Shown here: in pieces, positions 8,861 through 17,700 of the stretch
Layout of the letters: each line of letters starts with the position of its first letter
How positions within the stretch are numbered: the first letter of the stretch is position 1
Assembly (NCBI GenBank): GCA_017472305.1
Contig: JAFUQP010000019.1
Coordinates: forward strand, 27,145-91,144
Direction of reading: 5' to 3'
DNA length: 64,000 nucleotides
From: Clostridia bacterium
GTDB taxonomy: Bacteria; Bacillota; Clostridia; Oscillospirales; CAG-272
Notes under the pieces: model-generated
The model's input: the letters and a program-made list of their open reading frames with translations, nothing else
Told to the model about the DNA's origin: nothing
Database searches by the model: none
Program-made: the position numbers and the translations under genes

Positions 8861-10682
8861 AGCAGTACACCATCCAATCCGCCGTGAATAGAAGCGCAAG
8901 CGCAATAAAGAGCGCAGTCAGCGCATCGTATTTTCCGTCAAAGCCGCCGCCCCCCGGCTCGCCGACGAGCATAACCCCCTCACCCGTAGGTGCGGGAATA
9001 CATTCCGCATCGGTCATAGACGAATAAATATTAAATTGCCTCGGTGAGCCCGCGACCGTCACGGTCACGGTATATACGCCGACCTCGTCAAGCGCTACGG
9101 TGGCGCTCGCTGAATCGGTATTCAGGTAAGAGATAACGCCGCGCGGGCTCTCTACCCTTATGCTGTCGCAGTTGGCTACGACGTTTATTTCTGCCTCCTC
9201 ACCGCACTCGTACGAGGTCCTGTCTATCATCTCGGGGAAGGAATAATCCACGAGATTCGAGATAAGCGCCATATAGTCGTAGAGGAGAGGGAAATTCGAG
9301 TTATGAAGGTCGAATGCAAGCGTTACCTGTCGGTTGCCGCCCGAGTTCGAGCCTGCGAAAATTACGGGGTTGCCCTTATACGAGTAGAGCGTTGTAAAGC
9401 TGCGGTAATAGGCGCACTTTACGTATTTGGTTACGTGAATTTCATCTCCGCGAAGCTCAGAGAGAAGCGCCTTTGTGGCACTTGACGACGAGCCCGATTT
9501 CTCGAGAACTGCCGACGAGGAGAAGGAAACCTCTCCCTGAACGCTGAAGCCTGCGCCCTCGGTGCTTCCCTGGGGATTTACAAGCCAGATTGCGCCGTCG
9601 CGCGGCAGGCTCTCGGGCGTGCAGCTGTCGAACACGTACAGACCGTAGCCCGTCTGTCCCGAATACTCATCGGGAGAAAGCACGTCAATTTTCGCGCTGA
9701 TTGCCTCAGAGAGAGCCGATTCGATAAAGAAGGGACGCTCACTGACGATAAGCGTATTATAAGAGCTCTCGCTCCTTACGTCGTAAAGAAGGTATTCGTT
9801 GTCAAGAGCCAGTCCGTCCTCGCCGTCAAGCGCAACGCGAATAGAGGAAAAGCTGCCCGAGGAGCACTCTAGAACGAATGGGGTAAGCTCCCCTGCCGAG
9901 AGGCTGAGCACCTCTACAGCCGACTCGGAGTCCGAGCCGTCAAGATACATTCTGACGCTTACCGCTCTATCTTCGGTATGCGAAATAACGTTTCCGCTTA
10001 CCGTAAGCTTACCTGACGAGCGGTGATAGACAACGTCAAGAAGCGAGGTATTCTTCTCGCCTACGGCAACGTTCTCTACCCTGATGCCATTTGCGCCCGA
10101 ATAGTCGGTGTCGGTCAGAAGATATGTAAGGGCTCCGCGGTTCTCGTCAAAATAGCCCTGTGCCGTGCCGAGCGCATCGGTATAATCTGCCGTACGGTAG
10201 TCTGCCGAGAGGTCGGAGAGCAGAAGCAGCGCTCTATCCTTGTCGTCAAGCCTCTCGTATACCACGTTCGTGGTGTTACCAACCGAAATAAGCGAATAAA
10301 CGCTGCCGTCTGCCGATTCCCCGATAAGCTCGCCTATACGTCTCTTTGCGCGCTCGAAGCGGCTCTCGCCGTCCGACTCAAAGTGCATGCTTCCCGAGCC
10401 GTCGAGAACGAACACGTACTCGTTCGCCGAATCGGGAACCGTAATCACAGGGTGAGCTATAAGGAGAGATATCGCCGTAACGCACAGAAGCTGCAGAATA
10501 AGGCTTATCATTCCAGCGAGCATGCTCGGCCGCCTCTTTCTCTTGAGAAAGCGCTCGCTAAGACTCCAGAGATAGGTAGAAGAAACCGTCTGCTCGGTGT
10601 ATTTACTTTTGATAATATAAATGAATACCAGAATCGGAATTCCGATAAGTCCGAGTAATCCCAAAGGATATAAGAAGGTCAC
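8838..10682 (-). CDS. BatA-like membrane VWA protein
   Basis: 614 residues. The N-terminus (FLYPLGLLGLIGIPILVFIY) matches the aerotolerance-regulator N-terminal membrane domain of BatA proteins, with a second helix at about 57-80. The VWA domain carries the full MIDAS start DGSGSM near residue 94. A beta-rich region follows, and one helix closes the protein (about 590-606). The ATG at 10682 overlaps the TGA of the DUF58 gene (ATGA). Family knowledge: these proteins work with MoxR ATPases, but their substrate is rarely known. The reading is firm at family level. Confidence 0.85.
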   Translation of the reverse strand: MTFLYPLGLLGLIGIPILVFIYIIKSKYTEQTVSSTYLWSLSERFLKRKRRPSMLAGMISLILQLLCVTAISLLIAHPVITVPDSANEYVFVLDGSGSMHFESDGESRFERAKRRIGELIGESADGSVYSLISVGNTTNVVYERLDDKDRALLLLSDLSADYRTADYTDALGTAQGYFDENRGALTYLLTDTDYSGANGIRVENVAVGEKNTSLLDVVYHRSSGKLTVSGNVISHTEDRAVSVRMYLDGSDSESAVEVLSLSAGELTPFVLECSSGSFSSIRVALDGEDGLALDNEYLLYDVRSESSYNTLIVSERPFFIESALSEAISAKIDVLSPDEYSGQTGYGLYVFDSCTPESLPRDGAIWLVNPQGSTEGAGFSVQGEVSFSSSAVLEKSGSSSSATKALLSELRGDEIHVTKYVKCAYYRSFTTLYSYKGNPVIFAGSNSGGNRQVTLAFDLHNSNFPLLYDYMALISNLVDYSFPEMIDRTSYECGEEAEINVVANCDSIRVESPRGVISYLNTDSASATVALDEVGVYTVTVTVAGSPRQFNIYSSMTDAECIPAPTGEGVMLVGEPGGGGFDGKYDALTALFIALALLFTADWMVYCYDKYQLR

Positions 10683-11563
10683 TTCAATACCCCCACGTTT
10701 GCCATTTTTCCAAATAATACCTCGCCGAGTGTATCCTCGGCAGATGCGAGAATATAGCTGCCGCCGCGCGACTGCGCCGCACGGTTAATACGCTCGGTCG
10801 CATAGACGAGCGCCTCTTTGTATGCCTTCGCTACAGCGCGGTCTATATTCTTTCTGTAGCTCTTAGACTGCACCTCGGAGTCGAAGAAATGAACTCTGCC
10901 GCGAGAGAGAGGAAGAAGCTCCTCACGCGAAAGCACCTGAATACAGAATATATCGCGCTTCTTGTCGGCGAGAGTGTTTATTGCCGTTTCGTAATCGGCA
11001 TCGGTAAGAAAGTCGGAGATTATCACCGACATTCCGTCGCCGTATCCGACATTCGACGGAGCTATCGCGTCGCTGATAAGGCTCTCGCCGTCAAAGACTA
11101 TTCCCGAGAGCTTACCTATTTCGGAAAGATATGCTTCCTTTCCGACCATACCCGAGATTACAGGCTCAAGCCTTCCGCCCTTGATGGCATAGACCGATAC
11201 CTTATCCATCTCGCACACCGATATATACGCAAGAGCTGCGGCAATCCTCAGCGCCTGCACGTCCTTGCCAACGTCGCCGTAGGACATAGAGCGGCTCGCG
11301 TCTATGTATATTCTCGTGTGCATCTGCCTCTCGTCGAGGTAGAGCTTCAGGTAAAGCTTATCAAAGCGCGCGTAGGCGTTCCAGTCAATCTTGGTGACGT
11401 CGTCGCCGTCGGCATAGTCGCGGTAATCGGCAAACTCGGGAGAGGAGCCGAAGCTCTTACTCTTTCGGTTGCCGCCGAACATACCTGCAACGTTGTTTTT
11501 TATTACAGACTCGAGAAGCTCAAGCTCCGAGAGAAGCTCCTCGGTTATCTCAAATTTGCCCAT
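10679..11563 (-). CDS. DUF58 domain protein
   Basis: 294 residues, soluble. The DUF58 signature is clear (FADYRDYADGDDVTKIDWNAYAR, of which DYRDYADGDD and IDWNAYAR are the diagnostic parts), followed by a VWA-like fold with DASRSM near residue 110. The start codon shares a base with the stop of the MoxR gene (TAATG at 11565-11561), and its own stop overlaps the next gene. The MoxR-DUF58-VWA order is the classic arrangement of this envelope-associated chaperone-like system. Confidence 0.9.
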   Translation of the reverse strand: MGKFEITEELLSELELLESVIKNNVAGMFGGNRKSKSFGSSPEFADYRDYADGDDVTKIDWNAYARFDKLYLKLYLDERQMHTRIYIDASRSMSYGDVGKDVQALRIAAALAYISVCEMDKVSVYAIKGGRLEPVISGMVGKEAYLSEIGKLSGIVFDGESLISDAIAPSNVGYGDGMSVIISDFLTDADYETAINTLADKKRDIFCIQVLSREELLPLSRGRVHFFDSEVQSKSYRKNIDRAVAKAYKEALVYATERINRAAQSRGGSYILASAEDTLGEVLFGKMANVGVLK

Positions 11564-12570
11564 TACTTCTTCTTAGTCTCGGAAACTATCATATCAATTA
11601 CGTCGTCTACCGTGCGTCCGTCGTTTACAGCGGTGTAATTAAGCTTGATTCTATGACGGAGAACGGGACGGGCGAGAGCATCTATATCGGCGTAGGAAAC
11701 GTTGAAGGCGCCGTTCATAAGCGCACGCACCTTTGCCGCGGTAACTATTGCCTGTGCCGCACGGGGAGATGCTCCGTACTTAACGTACTTTTTGGTAGCC
11801 GCGGGAGAGGAGTCAAGCTCGGGGTGAGTGCCCGACACGAGTCTTACCGCGTAATCGAGAATTTCGTCGATAACGGGAACGCTGGAAGCAAGAGCGCGCA
11901 TCTCGAGAATCGTTTTGCCGTCAAGAACCGCAGAGGCGGTCTCCGCCATAGTAACCTGCGTCATCTTAACGATATCAACAAGCTCGCTTGCCGCGGGGAA
12001 TTTCATTATAAGCTTGAACATAAAGCGGTCCATCTGCGCCTCGGGAAGAGGATACGTACCGTCCTGCTCTATCGGGTTCTCGGTAGCGAGAACGAAGAAG
12101 GGCTCGTCTAAAACGTAGCTCTGATTCGCAACCGTCACCTTATGCTCCTGCATTACCTCAAGCATTGCAGACTGCGTCTTGGGGGTTGCGCGGTTAATCT
12201 CGTCGGCAAGGACAAGGCTCGAGAAAATCGGGCCCTTGCGGAATACGTTCACCATATTTCCCGAGGCGTCCTTCTTTACCACAACGGTACCGGTAACGTC
12301 CGAGGGCATAAGGTCGGGGGTAAACTGAATTCTCGAGAAGGGGAGCGAAAGCACTCTTCCGAGAGAGCGCACAAGACGTGTTTTACCAACTCCGGGAACG
12401 CCCTCAAGAAGCACGTTACCGCCTGCAATGATAGCGGTTATAACGTTGTCGATAATGTCGCTCTGACCTACCACGTCACGGGCAAGCTCAGCTCTTACTC
12501 TTGCTATCGCCTCGCCGAACTCCTTGACTCTTACGTTTTCCGAAGCCTTTGTGTTATTCTGTATATCCAT
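11563..12570 (-). CDS. MoxR-family AAA+ ATPase
   Basis: 335 residues from ATG 12570, chosen because GAGAGG lies 10 nt upstream; an upstream TTG at 12588 is possible. Walker A GVPGVGKT at residues 57-64, Walker B with LADEINRA, and the MoxR hallmark ATPKTQSAMLEVMQE. MoxR ATPases are thought to act as chaperones that mature or load partner complexes, here the DUF58 and VWA proteins encoded just downstream. The C-terminal lid region (ASPRAAQAIVTAAKVRA) is intact and the length is normal. Confidence 0.92.
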   Translation of the reverse strand: MDIQNNTKASENVRVKEFGEAIARVRAELARDVVGQSDIIDNVITAIIAGGNVLLEGVPGVGKTRLVRSLGRVLSLPFSRIQFTPDLMPSDVTGTVVVKKDASGNMVNVFRKGPIFSSLVLADEINRATPKTQSAMLEVMQEHKVTVANQSYVLDEPFFVLATENPIEQDGTYPLPEAQMDRFMFKLIMKFPAASELVDIVKMTQVTMAETASAVLDGKTILEMRALASSVPVIDEILDYAVRLVSGTHPELDSSPAATKKYVKYGASPRAAQAIVTAAKVRALMNGAFNVSYADIDALARPVLRHRIKLNYTAVNDGRTVDDVIDMIVSETKKK

Positions 12571-12594
12571 TTTCTCTGAACCTCTCAAATTCTC

Positions 12595-14025
12595 TTATTT
12601 ATCGCCGTTATAGAGCGCCGCAAAATACGCGCTTACGAGCTCCTCAAGCTCCTCGGGAACGTTGTCGTCCATAAAGTGCTCGGAAACCTTGGCAAAATAT
12701 CTGTCAATAACCTCACCGTAGGTGAGATACTCTCCGCTCTCGGGGTCGTATACGGTATCGTCACTTCCGTAAACCATATCGCCGCTTCCAAGACCGCCCG
12801 AGTTAAGCTCTTCGTCACTGTCCTCACCGTCATAGCCACCGTCAGAGCCGCCTGCGCCTGCATCCTTCGGGCGCTCGCTTGCCGGAAGCTCATCCTCGGT
12901 GATGCCGAATATCTGCAAAAGCCTTCTGACAACAGTGTTCCTGACGCCCTCGTTCGTGCTTTCGGCAAGAAGCGCCGTGCTTACAGTGTCCTTTGCGTGT
13001 CCTATTGCCACCTTCACAGCCTCGGTGAGCTCGGTCTCGGAGAAGGTAGCCTCGGAATCGGCTATAGCGTCAAGCTCATCGGCAAATGCAAGAAGCGCAA
13101 GATAAAGCGCGCCGTCGGTCCTCGCACCCGAGCCGGTGAGAGCCGAGCCTACCGATGAGGCAATAGCCGCCGCCTGCGAATATGCCACGTCACCCGAGAG
13201 TGCCTTTTCTATCGCATCAAGCTCCTCTCCGACGAGCGTGCCGCGAAGCGATGCAACCGCAGCACCGAGCCGAATTACGGCAGGATTTACGGTATTTCTC
13301 ATTTTTTCGCCTATGAGGTCGTATTCGTTGTGGTCGTTGATTTCCTTATTTACGGCGGTTACCGTGGAAATCACCGCGTTCTTCATTGCGCTGACCTTCT
13401 TTACCGACTTAAGCGTAAGAAGCAGCGACCGAAGCTCCTCTACAACCCCGGCCTTCGGGGACTCGTGAAGCGCAGATGCCTCAACCGTTTCAATAAGGTC
13501 GAGCAGCGCCTGCTCCTGCCAGGTGGAGAGGTTGAAATCGGGGTCGGTAACGGGGGGCTCGCCTCCGTCCTCGGTATGTACGGGAAGAAAAATTGCCACG
13601 AGTACAAGCGCCGCAGCAATTATCGGTGCTACGAGGTGGAGAAGAAGCCTCGGCGAAGCTCCCTTCGCTCTGACCGCCGCCCCAAGACGCTTGTCAGCGT
13701 CCTCTCGCTGAGCCTTATGTATTTCGCCGTCAGCACCGCTGAAGGCTATCATCGTACGGACTCTCTCGCCGAGCCCGAATTTTTCATCGTAATATTTGGC
13801 AAGGCGGCGCTCCGTCGGGAATCGCAGGACGGTATAGAAAGCAAACACCGCCAGAAGCACTCCGACAGAGGCGACCAGAATCCTGCCACCGTCAACCTCA
13901 CGGACGGTCAGCTTCTGTACTATGGCAACGAGCGAGCCGGTAACGGCTCCTGTGGAAAGCCCGAGAAGCAACGCCCCGAGAAGAACGAGCAAGCTACGCC
14001 TCGCCTTCAGTTTTTTAAACTGCAT
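12595..14025 (-). CDS. Membrane protein opening the MoxR/VWA operon
   Basis: 476 residues from ATG 14025 (AAAGGG 8 nt upstream; a GTG at 14055 would add 10 residues). Two N-terminal helices (about 12-40 and 50-70), a cationic cytoplasmic stretch, a third helix near residues 125-145, then a long helical extracellular region ending in an acidic Gly/Asp/Ser segment. The overall design recalls DUF4175-like proteins found in some MoxR operons, but I cannot assign a family firmly. Being first in the operon suggests a scaffold role; this is inference. Confidence 0.65.
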   Translation of the reverse strand: MQFKKLKARRSLLVLLGALLLGLSTGAVTGSLVAIVQKLTVREVDGGRILVASVGVLLAVFAFYTVLRFPTERRLAKYYDEKFGLGERVRTMIAFSGADGEIHKAQREDADKRLGAAVRAKGASPRLLLHLVAPIIAAALVLVAIFLPVHTEDGGEPPVTDPDFNLSTWQEQALLDLIETVEASALHESPKAGVVEELRSLLLTLKSVKKVSAMKNAVISTVTAVNKEINDHNEYDLIGEKMRNTVNPAVIRLGAAVASLRGTLVGEELDAIEKALSGDVAYSQAAAIASSVGSALTGSGARTDGALYLALLAFADELDAIADSEATFSETELTEAVKVAIGHAKDTVSTALLAESTNEGVRNTVVRRLLQIFGITEDELPASERPKDAGAGGSDGGYDGEDSDEELNSGGLGSGDMVYGSDDTVYDPESGEYLTYGEVIDRYFAKVSEHFMDDNVPEELEELVSAYFAALYNGDK

Positions 14026-14094
14026 TGAATAAGCCCTTTCAAAATAACCTATCACGAATTAAAATATTTAACGCGCTAGGTGTAATTCTTAATA

Positions 14095-14123
14095 ATTATA
14101 CTCCTATATTAATAAAAAGTCAA
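14095..14123 (-). promoter_or_regulatory. Sigma-A promoter of the MoxR/VWA operon
   Basis: On the minus strand TTGACT (14123-14118), 17-bp spacer, TATAAT (14100-14095), about 70 nt before the chosen start at 14025. No internal promoter was seen in the operon, and the genes overlap or nearly touch. Confidence 0.85.
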
Positions 14124-14582
14124 TACCAAACTATCATAATTTGTTAAATTTTGTATTCACAAGGGTATAATATGTCAATAAAAAAGCCGAGAATCGCTGA
14201 AAAAAGCAAGGGGGGCGCACAGAGTTAAAAACGGTTTGCTATAGCTGAAAATTCGTTCAATATTCCCCGTTCTTCTCACTGTTTTTTCATTCGATACTGA
14301 CAGCCGGTCAAACGGATTAAGGTCGTAAAAGTGCTGTTTTTGTAAATCAGAGTTGTCAAAATAGCGCGGTTTTTCTGTTATGTCACAACTGCGACGAAGC
14401 TTTCTATCCGTTCGCCATACAGGCTCCGTGCTTGCGGTTATCTGCTTACGCCCCGCCGATGTCGGAGATAAGCAAAATTCGTTCACGGCATCAACGGCAC
14501 CGTATATGTCAAATTTGTCAACAGAAGATATTTTAGGCAAAAGTAACAAATAAGACTTAATAATATTTTACATACCCAAATC
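14124..14582. other. Gene-free spacer between divergent operons
   Basis: AT-rich DNA between the minus-strand VWA operon and plus-strand operon A. The one longer frame (14175-14549, minus) has no ribosome site, and its product looks like translated noise. A TATAAT at 14166 has a TTGTTA 19 bp upstream, which is too poor to call. I see nothing else. Confidence 0.45.
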
Positions 14583-14611
14583 TTGACTTTCCTTTTTTGC
14601 GCGTGTATAAT
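14583..14611 (+). promoter_or_regulatory. Sigma-A promoter of operon A
   Basis: TTGACT at 14583-14588, a 17-bp spacer, TATAAT at 14606-14611. The leader to the ATG at 14757 is about 140 nt, long enough for regulation, but I see no known riboswitch in it. Confidence 0.85.
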
Positions 14612-14756
14612 ATATTTGCACATATATCAAATTCGTCTTATATATTTTTATTTCGGATTGTATTAAATTGATAATTGTGTCAAGGTTGATACAATCATTT
14701 ATAGTATTTGTTAAAAATTATACTTTCGTATTATTTCTATGGAAAGGAATAGTAAT

Positions 14757-17700
14757 ATGAAACGAAAATTCTCTTGGCTTATAACATTACTCATAGCGCT
14801 CTGTCTGACCCTTGCCTCGTGCCAGGTCGGAGATGGCGGTGACTCGGGCTCCGGAGGCAGTGGCTCGGGTGACTCCTCAGGAGATTCAGGCAACTCGGGC
14901 GGCGCGTCGGGTGATTCGGGCACATCGGGCTCGGGAAACTCAGGCTCCGACACAGCCACGGGGGACTACATATTCAAGTCGGGTAGCACGCTTAACATTG
15001 TATGCGCTTCATCGGGCGAGGCGGTAACGGCTCTCGCAGCCGAGCTCCGCGAGCTCGGCATTACGGTCAGCGTCGTCGGTACTGCTACATCTCCTGCCGA
15101 CCACGAGATTATAATAGGTCAGTCAAGCCGAGAGGGCTCCGCGGCAGCCTATCGCAGGCTCTCGAGAGTGGAGCTTTCGGACGACCTTCACGTCGGCTAC
15201 GTTATTTACTCCACGGGCACCTCGCTCGCCGTAGCCTACCACGAGGATAAATTCGACCTTGAGGCGGCAAAGAATACCGCTATCGCTTACATAAGAGAAA
15301 ATCTTCTCGGCAGCAGCACCCTCGCCCCCGGAAAGGGCACTGTTTGCTCGGAGCAAACCACCCCCATAGATTACCAGGCGGCAATTGACGAGCTTGAACG
15401 CGCCCAAAAATGGGTTTCCTTCGAGGAAAAAATAGAAAAAATCAGCCCCGATAACGCACCTGAAATCGTCGAGGCGGTCAAAAACTACTACGAATGGGTT
15501 TGCACCCCCGACGTAATCTCCTGGTTTGCAAACCTCTACGACCCCGCGATAGGCGGCTACTACTACTCGAACTCGGCACGCGACAACGTCGGCTATCTTC
15601 CCGATGCCGAAAGCACCTCTCAGGCGCTCGGTCTGTGGGAGAAGTTTGGCGTACCGAGCCCCTACTCCGAGATTCCCGAGTGGATGCGACTTCAAATGAT
15701 AGCCTTCCTTAAGGGACTGCAGGACCCTAAGACGGGTTATTTCTATCACCCGCAGTGGACAAAGGAGGAGGTTGACAGCCATCTCTCTCGCCGCGCCCGC
15801 GACCTTTCAAAATCCGTAAGCACGCTTCGCGCGCTCGGCTCTGCCCCGACCTACGACACACCCGAGGGTGACAAGGGCGACGGAATTCTCGCCGACGGCA
15901 CACCCGTCACAGGCGGTGAAGCCTCTGCCGTTTCGGCAAAGCTCACGTCAAGGCTCGGCTCCTCGGCATACGGCGCGGCATCGCGCGTGGTTGCGGTTGC
16001 CTCCAGCGTTGCAATTCCCTCTCATATGGTTGACGACGTAGCCTTCAAGGCATATCTTGCAGAATGCGAGGCGGCAAACGCCATTCCCGTAGGTCAGTCG
16101 GGACACCGCTCCTTCTACGCGATAGGAAACGAGATAGGCTCGCAGATTTCGCAGATAAAGAAGCGCGACGCCGACCTTAAGGCGGCAGGCGCTAACTACT
16201 CACTCGGCATGATACTCTACGAGTGGTATAACGAGCATCAGAACAAGGAAACAGGACTTTGGGACGAGGGTGTAAACTACGACGCGACAAACGCGCTCCT
16301 TAAGATATGCGGCACCTACACCGAGCTTGGCAAGCTCTTCCCCAACGCAGACCTTGCTATAAGCTCCTGCATCGAGATGCTCTCCTCCCCCGCCCCCGTA
16401 GAGGCTACGGTTTACGTTTACAACATCTGGATGGCTCTTGACAATATCTTCAAGAACCTCTCGTCAAGCTTTGCCCAGGGCGACCCGAAGAACGCGCAGC
16501 TTGTCGCGGATTCGCGCGCTAAGCTCTTTGAGTCTGCTCCCTCAACTATTGAAATATCGGCAAGAAAGCAGCTGACCTTCAAGAAGAACGACGGCTCCTT
16601 CTCATACATGCCTAATGAAACGGCAACGACCAGCCAGGGTATGAGAGTCGCCGTACCGAGAACGAACGAGGGCGACATCAACGCAACCACCATAGCCATG
16701 GGCGGTACTATAGGCAACTGCCTTGACGCGCTCGGGCTTTCGGGCGCTGCTCCGAGCTACTTCACAAGAGCCGATATGTACTACTACATTTACCTTCTCG
16801 AGGGACTCGGCCCCGTAATCAAGGACGAGTCGGAAACGGTAATAGACTATCTAACCTTTGACGACGACACAGTCGGCAACGCTCCCACGGGTTCGATTCT
16901 CTCCAAGGAAGAGGGCAAGACCGGACTCGGCACGCTCACCGTCGTTGAAGACAAATACGGTGAGACACAGGGCAACCTCGCGGCAGAGTTCACCACCGTC
17001 AGTAAGTCAAGCGACACCTTGAGGCTCAACTCGCAGTCGGGCTCTCTCACCGCGTCCTGCTTCGTTTTCGAGGCTGATATTAATATGGTAGAGAGCGACG
17101 AGGCGTACGTTATGCAGCTTCTTCTTCAGCCCCAGACCTATATGCTCGGTCTTAAGGTTTCGAACGGCAGAGTCGGACTGCTTGAGTCGTCCTCTGCAAC
17201 CTGGAAGTACGCAAAGGAGGTTGACCTCGGCGTATCGGCAGCCCTCGGCGAGTGGTTCAACGTAAGAGTTGAATACTACGTCGGTGACCGCGATTCGGTA
17301 AGAATTATGGTCTACTTCAACGGCGAGCTTATAGCAATCACCGACAACTACTACGACCCTAAGGGCGAGAAGCTCTCGGGATTAGGCACTCCATCGGAGT
17401 CCTTCGACTACGTATCGATTATCGGTATGAATGACTATAACTTCACGGTTCTTCTTGACAACCTTGCAGCTTACAAGACGAATGCGTCCTATAAGACGCC
17501 CCCGATAGACGAGCTGCCCTTCATTAATATAGACCCGCCCGAAAGAGGCGAGCTGGTTCACACCTTCGACAGCTCCGATTCTCTTGAAATAAATCAGAAT
17601 AACGCGCTAGAGAGCCCCGAGATTGCGACAAACCCCGAAACCTCGAGTAATTCCCTGAAGCTTGTCGGCACAGGCAAGGACAAGGTCAAAAACGAGGAGG

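Noticed and set aside
8861-8905. Longer N-terminus for the double-VWA protein
   Set aside because: The extra 15 residues lie inside the upstream gene and lack a ribosome site; the ATG at 8860 leads straight into the membrane helix.
14175-14549. 124-codon frame on the minus strand between divergent operons
   Set aside because: No ribosome site, odd composition, no recognisable motif, and it ends in a low-complexity run; more likely chance.
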